Origin: Gaiellasilicea sp963730405
GTDB taxonomy: Bacteria > Actinomycetota > Thermoleophilia > Gaiellales > Gaiellaceae
Length of the DNA: 64,000 bases
Direction of reading: 5' to 3'
Assembly: GCA_963730405.1 (NCBI GenBank)
Contig: CAVSRW010000002.1
Span: 124,001-188,000, forward strand
The notes beneath the pieces are model-generated. The model saw nothing but the letters and a program-made list of their open reading frames with translations. It was not told where the DNA came from and did not search any database. How positions within the stretch are numbered: position 1 is the first letter of the stretch; each line of letters begins with the position of its first letter. Below, piece by piece: positions 1-6,912 of this stretch. A program made the translations under genes and the position numbers.

Positions 1-252
1 CGAGAGCTCGCCGGCGTCCCGCAGCTGCATGACCCCGACCGCCGTGAACGTCTTCGTGATCGAGCCGATGCGGTACTGCGTCTGCGGCGTCGCCTCCGCC
101 GCCGCCTCGACGTCCGCGAGCCCGAGCGCCTGTTCCCAGACGACCTCGTCACCGCGGAAGACGGATGCACTGACCGACGGCATCCGTTCCTCCCTCTGGG
201 CGGCCGCGAGTGCCCGCTCGAATTCCTCGCGCAGCAGCTCAGGCGCTGACAC
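1..252 (-). CDS. Serine hydrolase, class C beta-lactamase family (partial)
   Basis: This gene runs off the left edge, so only about 84 N-terminal residues are present. The protein reads into GSITKTFTAVG, where SITK is the SxxK motif holding the acylated serine of class C beta-lactamases, D-aminopeptidases and related esterases. The GTG at 252 is preferred because it extends an amphipathic helix typical of the family N-terminus. An internal ATG at 183 is the alternative. The GTG start overlaps the last 14 bases of the threonine aldolase gene, so the two are probably co-transcribed. No signal peptide is visible. The substrate cannot be inferred from this fragment. Confidence 0.75.
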   Translation of the reverse strand, partial: MSAPELLREEFERALAAAQREERMPSVSASVFRGDEVVWEQALGLADVEAAAEATPQTQYRIGSITKTFTAVGVMQLRDAGELS

Positions 253-1273
253 GGGCTCCAAGCGCTCGCGGAATCGCCTCCAGCGCCGTCTCGATCTCCT
301 CCTCCGAGACGTCGAGGTGCGTGACCGCACGCAGGATCGTCGGGTGGATCGTCGCCGAGAGCGCGACACCCTGCTCGGCCAGTCGCGCCATCGCCTCCTC
401 CTTCGAGAGCGGCGCGACGTCGAGCTGGACGAAGTTCGTCTCGACCCGGTCCGGGTCGACCGCGAGTCCGGCCTCCGCGAGACCCAGGGCGAGCCGCTTC
501 GCGCGGCGGTGGTCGTCGGCGAGGCGGTCGATGTGGTTGTCGAGCGCATAGACGCCGGCGGCCGCGACGATCCCGGCCTGGCGCATCGCGCCGCCGAAGA
601 GGTGCTTGAGCCGCCGCGCGTTGCCCATCACTTCGCTTTGGCCGGCCAGGATCGCGCCCAGCGGGCAGCCGAGCCCCTTCGAGAGGCAGAGCGTGACGGT
701 GTCGAAGCGAGAGCCGATCGTTGCGGCCTCGACGCCGAGCGCGACGGCCGCGTTGAGGAGGCGCGCACCGTCGAGGTGGAAGGCGAGGTCGAGCTCGAGC
801 GCGACCGCGTGCAGCTCGCCGATCTCCTCCAGCGGCCACACCCTGCCGCCGCTTGCGTTGTGCGTGTTCTCGATCCAGAGGAGGCGGGTGCGCGGCGAGT
901 GGATCGCCGGGACCCGGTACGCCGCGCGCACCTGCTCCGCGGTGTAGCGGCCGGCCACACCCGGGAGACCGCGCGTGACGACGCCGGAGTGCACGGCCGG
1001 CCCGCCGAGCTCCGAGATGAAGACGTGGCAGTTCTCCTCCCCGAGCAGCTCGTCCCCGAGCTCGGTGTGCAGGCGAATCGCGATCTGGTTCGCCATCGTC
1101 GCGGTCGGCAGGAACACCGCCTCGTCCTGGCCGAGGAGGCGCGCGGCGCGCTCCTCGAGCTCGTTCACCGTCGGGTCCTCGCGCTTCTGCTCGTCGCCGA
1201 CCGCGGCGGCCGCGATCGCGGCGCGCATCCCGGGCGTCGGCCGCGTTGCCGTGTCGGAGCGGAGGTCGATCAT
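239..1273 (-). CDS. ltaE: Low-specificity L-threonine aldolase
   Basis: This PLP enzyme splits L-threonine or L-allo-threonine into glycine and acetaldehyde. The 344-residue length fits the beta-eliminating lyase / threonine aldolase family. It opens MIDLRSDTATRPTPGMR, the family's usual N-terminus. A Lys near residue 199 in CLSKGLGCPLGA is the Schiff-base lysine, and HLDGARLLNAA is the conserved segment before it. The ATG at 1273 is chosen because translation from it begins exactly at the family N-terminus. It also lies 7 nt after a TAATCT box (minus strand, 1286-1281), so the mRNA is probably leaderless. The gene is divergent from the arsR-like gene. It makes glycine, which the nearby glycine cleavage system consumes. 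Confidence 0.93.
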   Translation of the reverse strand: MIDLRSDTATRPTPGMRAAIAAAAVGDEQKREDPTVNELEERAARLLGQDEAVFLPTATMANQIAIRLHTELGDELLGEENCHVFISELGGPAVHSGVVTRGLPGVAGRYTAEQVRAAYRVPAIHSPRTRLLWIENTHNASGGRVWPLEEIGELHAVALELDLAFHLDGARLLNAAVALGVEAATIGSRFDTVTLCLSKGLGCPLGAILAGQSEVMGNARRLKHLFGGAMRQAGIVAAAGVYALDNHIDRLADDHRRAKRLALGLAEAGLAVDPDRVETNFVQLDVAPLSKEEAMARLAEQGVALSATIHPTILRAVTHLDVSEEEIETALEAIPRALGARVSA

Positions 1274-1280
1274 GGCGCGG

Positions 1281-1286
1281 AGATTA
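1281..1286 (-). promoter_or_regulatory. -10 box of ltaE, leaderless promoter
   Basis: On the minus strand this reads TAATCT, seven bases before the ATG of ltaE. That places the transcription start at or next to the start codon. No separate ribosome binding site fits in the gap. No -35 box is obvious. Confidence 0.5.
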
Positions 1287-1327
1287 CCGCCTCGCCTCTT
1301 CCATAACCATTGTGCTATATAAGGGGA

Positions 1328-1642
1328 GTGGACGCGCTCGCCGCTCTGGCCGACCCGACCCGCCGCCGCATCGTCGAGCTGCTGTCCGAGCGCGAGCACG
1401 ACGTCACGGAGCTGCGCGCCCACTTCCCGATCAGCCAGCCCGCCGTCTCCCGGCACCTGCGGGTGCTGCGAGAACACGGCCTCGTCCGCTCACGTCCGGA
1501 CGCGCAGCGGCGCGTCTATTCGCTCGACCCCACCCCACTTGCCGAGCTCGACGAGTGGCTCGGCCGCTACCGCTCCTTCTGGGCGCAGCGGCTCGACGCG
1601 CTCGAGACCGAGCTCCGGCGAGCCCGAAAGGAGCAACGGTGA
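1328..1642 (+). CDS. ArsR-family transcriptional regulator
   Basis: This is a winged helix-turn-helix protein of 104 residues. It opens LAALADPTRRRIVELL, the classic ArsR/SmtB helix 1, and has the recognition region ISQPAVSRHLRVLREHGLV. No cysteine-rich metal site is visible, so it belongs with the ArsR proteins that pair with SRPBCC partners, not with a clear metal sensor. The GTG at 1328 is preferred over the TTG at 1310 because it starts the conserved domain directly. The sequence TATATA at 1316-1321, six bases upstream, suggests a leaderless promoter, although its last base departs from TAnnnT. The stop overlaps the next start as GTGA. Autoregulation of the three-gene operon is likely but inferred. 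Confidence 0.88.
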   Translation: MDALAALADPTRRRIVELLSEREHDVTELRAHFPISQPAVSRHLRVLREHGLVRSRPDAQRRVYSLDPTPLAELDEWLGRYRSFWAQRLDALETELRRARKEQR

Positions 1643-2610
1643 CCGAGACCTCCGCCGACCTGGGCGTTCTGCGAAACGACGGCGAGCGCTGCGCAGTCCG
1701 CTTCGAGCGCCTCTACGACTTCACGCCCGCGGAGCTGTGGGCCGCGCTCACGGAGCCGGAGCGGCTCGCTCGCTGGCTCGCGCAGGCGGAGGTCGAGCCG
1801 GGCGTGGGGGGACGGGTGAGGCTCGGGTTCGACGACGGCGTCACCGAGGGCAGCATCATCACGTGGGACGAGCCGCACATGCTCGAGTACGAGTGGCGCT
1901 TCGCGGGCGAGGACGAGTCCGTGATCCGGTTCGAGCTCCGACCGCAGGAGTTCGGGACCCTGCTCGTCCTCGACCACCGTCGACTTGGGCGCAGCTCGGG
2001 AGCAGGCTACAGCGCCGGCTGGCACGCGCATCTCGACGCGCTCGGGCGTCTCTACGACTTCTCCGACGACGCCTGGACGGAGCGGTTCGAGGAGCTCCTG
2101 CCCGACTACCGGACGCAGGCGGACGAGCTCGGCTGGAATCGGCCGCAGACGTCGCCCGTGCGCGAGGCGCTCTACCGCGGCGACCGCTCGGCGGCCGAGG
2201 CCGCGGCAGAGGATGTCGAGCTGGACGTCTTCGACGCGGCCGCCCTCGGACGGGTCGACCGGCTGCGGGCGCTGCTCGACGCCGATCCGGCGCTCGTCGA
2301 GTCGCTCTCGGACGACGGCTTCACCCCGCTCCACCTCGCGTGCTTCTCCGGCGGCGCCGAGGCCGTCCGGCTGCTCGTGGAGCGCGGCGCGCCGCTCGAG
2401 CGCCTGGCGGAGGCTTCGTTCGCGCGCGTGCGGCCGCTCGGGACGGCGGTGTTCGCCGGGAACGTCGAGGCAACGCGGATCCTGCTCGAAGCGGGTGCCG
2501 AACCCAACGGCGACGCCGGCGGGCACCGGCCACTCCAGACCGCCGAAGCGAACGGGAACGAGGAGCTCGCGCGGCTCCTGCGGGAGCACGGGGCTACCCT
2601 GCCCGTGTGA
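1639..2610 (+). CDS. SRPBCC (AHSA1-like) domain fused to ankyrin repeats
   Basis: This 323-residue protein has two parts. Residues 1 to about 165 form an SRPBCC domain of the activator-of-Hsp90 type, with FDFTPAELWAALTEPERLARWL-like features and a hydrophobic ligand cavity expected from the family. Residues from about 190 to the end hold three to four ankyrin units, seen as FDAAALGRVDRLRALLDADP, GFTPLHLACFSGGAEAVRLL and two further copies. SRPBCC partners of ArsR proteins are common; the ankyrin tail is not usual and suggests a protein partner. The start GTG overlaps the arsR stop by four bases, and the stop overlaps rlmN in the same way. Ligand and partner are unknown. Confidence 0.85.
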   Translation: MTETSADLGVLRNDGERCAVRFERLYDFTPAELWAALTEPERLARWLAQAEVEPGVGGRVRLGFDDGVTEGSIITWDEPHMLEYEWRFAGEDESVIRFELRPQEFGTLLVLDHRRLGRSSGAGYSAGWHAHLDALGRLYDFSDDAWTERFEELLPDYRTQADELGWNRPQTSPVREALYRGDRSAAEAAAEDVELDVFDAAALGRVDRLRALLDADPALVESLSDDGFTPLHLACFSGGAEAVRLLVERGAPLERLAEASFARVRPLGTAVFAGNVEATRILLEAGAEPNGDAGGHRPLQTAEANGNEELARLLREHGATLPV

Positions 2611-3587
2611 ATCTGGAGCTCCTCGAGCAGACCCTCGCCGACCGCGGTGAGCCGTCCTTCCGCGCCGGCCAGGTGTGGGAGTGGGCCGCCCGCGGAGCGG
2701 CCGGCTACGAGGAGATGACGAACCTGCCGCGCGCGCTACGCGACGCGCTCACCGAGGAGGTGCCGTTCTCGACGCTGACGGTCGAGGACGAGGCGCACGC
2801 GGCCGACGGCACCGTCAAGGCGCTCTTCCGCACCGGCGACGGCCACCCGGTCGAGGCCGTGCTGATGCGCTATCGGGACGGCCGCCGGTCGATCTGCGTC
2901 TCGTCCCAGTCCGGCTGCCCGCTCACCTGCACGTTCTGCGCCACGGGGGCGATGCGCTTCGGCCGCAACCTGCGCGCGTCGGAGATCCTCGACCAGGTGC
3001 TCCACTTCCGTCGGATCGAGCCGGTCAACCACCTCGTCTTCATGGGAATGGGCGAGCCGTTCCTCAATTACGACGAGGTGCTCGCGGCGGCGCGGCGGCT
3101 GCCGGAGATCGGAATCACGCACCGCCGGACGACGATCTCGACGGTCGGCTGGCTGCCCGGCCTGACGCGCTTCGTCGACGAGGTCGCGGAGCCGATCCGG
3201 CTCGCGCTCTCGATCCACGCGGCCGACCCGCGCCTGCGCTCCGAGATCATGCCCGTCAACGACCGCTACCCCCTCCCCTCCGTGCTCGCCGAGTGCCGCC
3301 GCTACGTCGAGCTGCGCCACCGGAAGGTGTTCGTCGAGTACGTCATGCTCGGTGGAGTCAACGACTCGGTGGAGCGTGCGCGGGAGCTGACGGAGCTCCT
3401 CGACCCGAAGGTCTTCAAGGTCAACCTGATCCCGTACAACCCGACCGGGATGTACGACGGGTCGTCGCGGGAGGCAATTGCCGCCTTCAAGGCCGTGCTC
3501 GACCGGGCGCGGCTGCCCTCCACGGTGAGGTTGACGCGGGGCCGCGACATCGCCGCAGCGTGCGGACAGCTCGCCGCGACGCGTTAG
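2607..3587 (+). CDS. rlmN: 23S rRNA (adenine2503-C2) methyltransferase / tRNA A37 methyltransferase RlmN
   Basis: This radical SAM enzyme makes 2-methyladenosine at A2503 of 23S rRNA and at A37 of some tRNAs, acting in the cytoplasm. The 326-residue protein has the CxxxCxxC cluster motif CPLTCTFC at about residues 104-111. It also has MGMGEPFLN and a C-terminal DIAAACGQL, which carries the cysteine that is methylated during catalysis. The N-terminal helical domain is present. The start is the GTG at 2607, in a GTGA overlap with the ankyrin gene. The enzyme is complete, and its place behind an arsR/SRPBCC pair is unusual but looks like simple operon packing. Confidence 0.95.
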   Translation: MNLELLEQTLADRGEPSFRAGQVWEWAARGAAGYEEMTNLPRALRDALTEEVPFSTLTVEDEAHAADGTVKALFRTGDGHPVEAVLMRYRDGRRSICVSSQSGCPLTCTFCATGAMRFGRNLRASEILDQVLHFRRIEPVNHLVFMGMGEPFLNYDEVLAAARRLPEIGITHRRTTISTVGWLPGLTRFVDEVAEPIRLALSIHAADPRLRSEIMPVNDRYPLPSVLAECRRYVELRHRKVFVEYVMLGGVNDSVERARELTELLDPKVFKVNLIPYNPTGMYDGSSREAIAAFKAVLDRARLPSTVRLTRGRDIAAACGQLAATR

Positions 3588-3639
3588 CTCTTTACGGGAA
3601 GGTGAACGGCTCGAGACTCTAGACTCGACTCCCGAAGCG

Positions 3640-4038
3640 ATGGGACTCGAGCTCTACATGGTCGGCGTGATCGTCGAGGACATGCCTCGCGCGCTGCAGT
3701 TCTACCGGCGGCTCGGCCTCGACGTTCCGGACGGCGCCGAGCGGGAAGAGCATGTCGAAGTCGCGATGAGCGGGCTGACGTTCTTCCTCAGCACGAAGGG
3801 GGCGAACGCCAGGTGGGACCCCGCCAGGACAGACGCGTCCGGCGGCTACCGGATCGTGCTCGAGTTCTACCTGGAGACTCCCGGCGCACTCGACGGCAAG
3901 TACGAGGAGCTGACCGGTCTCGGCTACGTCGGGCATTGCGCGCCGTACAACGTCACCCCCGCTCTTCGATTCGCGATGGTCGACGACCCGGACGGCAACA
4001 CCATTCTTCTCTCGGCCTCTGTCGACACCGACACCTGA
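3640..4038 (+). CDS. VOC / glyoxalase-like protein
   Basis: This is a single vicinal oxygen chelate domain of 132 residues. The opening YMVGVIVEDMPRALQFYRRLGL is the typical first beta-alpha-beta unit, and the end FAMVDDPDGNTILL is the matching second unit. VOC proteins include glyoxalases, dioxygenases and antibiotic-binding proteins, and nothing here separates these. A TAGACT box at 3620-3625 lies 14 nt before the ATG, which suggests its own promoter with a very short leader. It follows rlmN with a 52-nt gap. Confidence 0.85.
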   Translation: MGLELYMVGVIVEDMPRALQFYRRLGLDVPDGAEREEHVEVAMSGLTFFLSTKGANARWDPARTDASGGYRIVLEFYLETPGALDGKYEELTGLGYVGHCAPYNVTPALRFAMVDDPDGNTILLSASVDTDT

Positions 4039-4061
4039 GCGGCGGCCTGCGCCGACGCACC

Positions 4062-4074
4062 GGTCCGCCGGACC
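4062..4074. repeat. 13-nt inverted repeat
   Basis: GGTCCG and CGGACC face each other across one base in the gap between the VOC gene and the T2SSE_N-like gene. There is no T tract, so it is a weak terminator candidate. It could also be an operator. I cannot tell which. Confidence 0.3.
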
Positions 4075-4081
4075 TACCCCG

Positions 4082-4909
4082 ATGGGGGCATTTCGCTCCG
4101 CCCTCCTTGTCGTCGGAGGCAACGATGCCGATAGTGAGTCCGTGGAAGCGGCCCACTTCACCTGGCGTCCCCTCGGCCGGCTGCTCGTCGACCGGGGGCT
4201 GCTGACTGCGGACGAGCTCGAGCACGCCCTCGCGCGCCAGAAGCAAACGGGCAAGCGGCTCGGCGAGACGATCGTCGAGTGCGGCTTCGTCTCCGGTCCG
4301 GAGCTGGCGAGCGCGCTCGCCGCGCAGTACGGCATCGAGCTCATGACCGAGCAGGGCTTCGGCACCGGGCTCCGGTCCGAGATCCAGCGGCGCCACGAAA
4401 GCGACCGCCGGCGCATCGTCCAGCTCGTGCCCGATCCTCCTCAGCTCGAGAGCGTTCCCGACGAGGTTCCGGCCGAGCACGAGGCCGACGAGCCGGACAC
4501 CGCCGAGGCGCAGCTGCTGGCCCAGCTCGAGGAACAGTGGGCCAAGCTCGCCGCCGCCGAGGCGGCCCTGGCGGAGCGCGAGCGGGAGCTCACCGAGCTG
4601 ATGGACGGCCACACCGAGGAGATCCGCCGGCTCGAGGAGCTGAACGAGCGCCTCCGCGCCCAGGTCGAGGAGTTTCGCCACGCGCCGGTCGAGCCGGTCG
4701 AGCCCATGCCGGCCATTGCCACGAGCCATCTCGTCTTCGTCCAGCTCGGCGAGCGCTACGAGCTGGTCTCGCGCGACGGCCCTCCGCCGGCGACGAGCAC
4801 GCCGCTCGAGCTCCCGGACGTCGAGGACGGCACGTTCGTCGTCACGGGCCGGCGCCGGTCGCCCCTGCCGGGCGACGCGCGGCCCTGCGTCGTCGTCCAG
4901 CGCGGCTGA
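4082..4909 (+). CDS. T2SSE_N (MshEN)-like domain protein with coiled coil
   Basis: This protein has up to 275 residues. Residues about 30-85 match the N-terminal domain of type II secretion / type IV pilus ATPases: RPLGRLLVDRGLLTADELEHAL, then KRLGETIVECGFVSGPELASALAAQYGI. In GspE, PilB and MshE this domain binds the inner-membrane platform or c-di-GMP. No ATPase follows. Residues about 150-205 are a heptad-rich coiled coil (AQLEEQWAKLAAAEAALAER), and the C-terminus has an unclassified domain of about 60 residues. The ATG at 4082 has no ribosome binding site. GTG at 4142 is an alternative start, just before the domain. No pilus genes lie nearby. Confidence 0.7.
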   Translation: MGAFRSALLVVGGNDADSESVEAAHFTWRPLGRLLVDRGLLTADELEHALARQKQTGKRLGETIVECGFVSGPELASALAAQYGIELMTEQGFGTGLRSEIQRRHESDRRRIVQLVPDPPQLESVPDEVPAEHEADEPDTAEAQLLAQLEEQWAKLAAAEAALAERERELTELMDGHTEEIRRLEELNERLRAQVEEFRHAPVEPVEPMPAIATSHLVFVQLGERYELVSRDGPPPATSTPLELPDVEDGTFVVTGRRRSPLPGDARPCVVVQRG

Positions 4910-4912
4910 GCG

Positions 4913-5506
4913 TCAGCCGCTCGGCCAGGCCCGGGTCTCCGGGCGGAGGTCGTACGCGCCGCCCGGCCGGCACTCCGCCGAGTGGTACTCACCCCGCTGC
5001 GCCCGCGCGTCATCGAGCGCGACGCGCACGGCGATCGACCGCGCGTCGGGCACGGAGACACCGAGCCGGCGCGCAACCGCCTCGGTCGTCTGGACGGCAT
5101 AGCACTGCGTTCGCGCCTCGTCGACGACGCCGCGGAGATGCCACGACTCGTGGGCGAGCGTCACGATCCCGCTCACCGCCTTCAGCGTCTCCCGATCGCA
5201 GTCGCCCGCGAGCACGCAGCGAAACGAGCCCTGCCGGCCGCGCCAGACGCGTTCGAGGCTGCCGCACGTCGTCGCCGACAGAGTCGTGTCGTCGTGGGGC
5301 CGGCCGTGCTCGTCGAAATCGACCCAGCCCGCGTTCGGCGTGATCTCGACCAGGCGCGTCCAGAAGCCCGGGCAGCTGACGTCGACGTCGCGCATCGCGA
5401 CCTCGCTCGCGACCAGTGCGAGCCGGTTCTCGTTCTCCTCCCGGCGCGTGTACTGCCACGCGGAGAAGAAGAGCAGCGGGACCAACAGGATCAGCGCGAG
5501 GCGCAT
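4913..5506 (-). CDS. Membrane-anchored protein with HExxH motif
   Basis: The 197-residue protein starts with one hydrophobic segment (LALILLVPLLFFSAW), so it is probably anchored with its bulk outside the cell. An HESWH sequence sits at about residues 119-123, in a helix TLAHESWHLRGVVDEAR. It is followed by an acidic residue and a cysteine-containing stretch, a layout that fits a zincin metallopeptidase. Several cysteines outside the motif could form disulfides. No named family is recognised. The ATG at 5506 is chosen because it begins the membrane segment. The gene ends a few bases from the convergent upstream gene and is divergent from a second HExxH gene. Confidence 0.65.
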   Translation of the reverse strand: MRLALILLVPLLFFSAWQYTRREENENRLALVASEVAMRDVDVSCPGFWTRLVEITPNAGWVDFDEHGRPHDDTTLSATTCGSLERVWRGRQGSFRCVLAGDCDRETLKAVSGIVTLAHESWHLRGVVDEARTQCYAVQTTEAVARRLGVSVPDARSIAVRVALDDARAQRGEYHSAECRPGGAYDLRPETRAWPSG

Positions 5507-5539
5507 CTCCTGGGTATCGGCCGCGTCCGCCTCCGCCCG

Positions 5540-5545
5540 TAGATT
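5540..5545 (+). promoter_or_regulatory. -10 box, leaderless promoter of the second HExxH gene
   Basis: TAGATT lies seven bases before the ATG at 5553, matching the TAnnnT-N7-start pattern seen elsewhere in the window. No ribosome binding site is possible between box and start. Confidence 0.5.
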
Positions 5546-5552
5546 CGACCGC

Positions 5553-6213
5553 ATGCGCCGCCGACGACGACAGCCGCCCCCAGCGGTAGCCCGCACCGGC
5601 GAGACGCGCCTGCACACGCTGCCGGAGCTCCTCCGGCTGCCGCACCGCAGCCCGCTCCATCCGGAGCTTGCACGGGCGCTCGCGGCGGCCGACAGCGTCC
5701 ACGTGCTCGAGTCCGACCTCGAGCCGGTTCCGGTGCGCGCGACCTCGACGACGAGCCAGAGCGGCTGCTACCGGCTGCGCGAGAAGGATCCCGTCGACTT
5801 GCGCGTGTCGAGCCGGCATGACCGGGTCGCTCTCAGCTTCCTGCACGAGCTCGGGCACTTCGTCGATCACCAGCTCGGCCACGAGCTCGGGCCGACGTGG
5901 GCATCCGAGAGGCACGATGCGTTCGCCGGCTGGCGCGAGGCCGTGTCGGCACTTCCATCACGGCTCCCGAGCCGGTGTCGGCCGCTCCCGGCGGCGCTAC
6001 TTCGGCTCGACCAAGGAGCTCTGGGCGCGGAGCTACGCGCAGGCCGTGCTCGCCCGTGCGGAGGATCCGCGGCTCCGCGGCCACCTCGCCCGTCTGATCG
6101 AGGGCGACGACATGTTCGTCTGGCCGGCCGAGGAGTTCGAGCCGGTCGGCGCGGAGGTCGTGCGGACCTTCTCCCGGCTAGGGCTTCTGCGTCGGATCGT
6201 CGCCGCCGCCTGA
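5553..6213 (+). CDS. HExxH metalloprotease-like protein (reading frame broken)
   Basis: Two frames together look like one protein of about 220 residues. From the ATG at 5553 the first frame carries FLHELGHFVDHQLGHE at about residues 96-111, an HELGH zinc-binding motif with a further histidine. The second frame begins to look coding at RYFGSTKELWARSYAQAVL (from about 5997) and runs to 6213. The switch lies between about 5950 and 5997 and needs one extra or two missing bases. The HELGH plus ELWARSYAQ pattern resembles phage-associated and house-keeping zincins of unknown role. The break is probably a sequence error, since both halves remain well conserved in codon use. Confidence 0.6.
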
Positions 6214-6683
6214 GCCGAGCTCGAGCCCGACGGCGAGGCCCGCTTCCAGGACGCGCGTCACCGGTGCGCGCAGCTCCTCGCGCTCGGCCGGGGCGAGCGC
6301 GATCGACTCGACCAGGGCGTCGGAGTAGAGGTTCTCGAGGCGCGCCACGCTCGTCAGGTCGCAGTGGTCGGCGATGACCGCGTGGCGCCCACGCGTCTGG
6401 ACGAGATCGACGGCTGCACCCAGCCCGTCGGGGGCAGGCGCCTCGGTCGCAAGGTGTACGCCGATCAGGAAGCCCGCCGTGAAGGCCTCGGCGGTGTAGG
6501 ACACGACCTCGCCGCCCGCTGCTCGCCGCGCTCGCCGAGCACGGCCGCCGCCGCATCGAGCGCGAGCCAGGTCAGGTAGTCCCAGTCGAACCCGAGCCGC
6601 TCGACCAGCTCGCGCGGCGATCGCTCCGCGCTGACGAGCGCGACCGCCCGATCGAAGTCACTCGCCTCGAAGCCGTCATTCAC
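6178..6683 (-). CDS. Hypothetical protein (reading frame broken near 6505)
   Basis: The start is the GTG at 6683, which overlaps the stop of the upstream 78-residue gene by 8 nt. The first frame runs VNDGFEASDFDRAVAL to about ERGEQRA. The second continues GEVVSYTAEAFTAGFLIGV to the stop at 6178. The join falls in a GGCGG stretch near 6505, where one added G restores the frame and gives about 168 residues. No family is recognised. The protein is mostly helical and acidic with no membrane segment. It sits downstream of the glycine cleavage operon on the same strand. Confidence 0.55.
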
Positions 6684-6912
6684 GCCCCGAGGCCTTGTCC
6701 CACTGGCGCTGGAACCAGCCTCGTGTGTCGACGCGATCCATGATCGCGCGGTCGAAGCTCGCACCGCGCTCGAGCAGGACCTCCTGCAGCAGTGCCTTCT
6801 CGTCGCCGTTGAGCTCGACTGCGAGCGCCTTGATCGCATCGGCGAAGTCGCGGCCGGAGTGCTGCTGAGCGAGCTCGTCGACCCGGAACTCCAGCTCGGC
6901 GCGGGTGCGCAT
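6676..6912 (-). CDS. Small hypothetical protein
   Basis: The protein has 78 residues and looks helical and charged (MRTRAELEFRVDELAQ). It ends with a Trp-containing tail, RGWFQRQWDKASG. The ATG follows the gcvPB stop directly, so it is read from the glycine cleavage operon or is the first gene of a short tail. No domain is recognised. It carries no cysteines that would suggest a metal site. Its downstream partner overlaps its stop codon. Confidence 0.65.
   Translation of the reverse strand: MRTRAELEFRVDELAQQHSGRDFADAIKALAVELNGDEKALLQEVLLERGASFDRAIMDRVDTRGWFQRQWDKASGRE

Noticed and set aside
1246..2610. A longer version of the SRPBCC-ankyrin gene starting at 1246.
   Set aside because: The extra N-terminus overlaps the whole arsR gene and is Arg/Pro-rich. 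The GTG at 1639 fits the GTGA junction.
4127..4207. An ATG at 4127 with GGAGG upstream, as start of a separate gene.
   Set aside because: The frame stops after 26 codons. The T2SSE_N-like frame covers the same bases.
5553..6683. Calling these broken genes true pseudogenes.
   Set aside because: Each has a single frame change and otherwise normal codon use, as do many intact-looking genes in the window.
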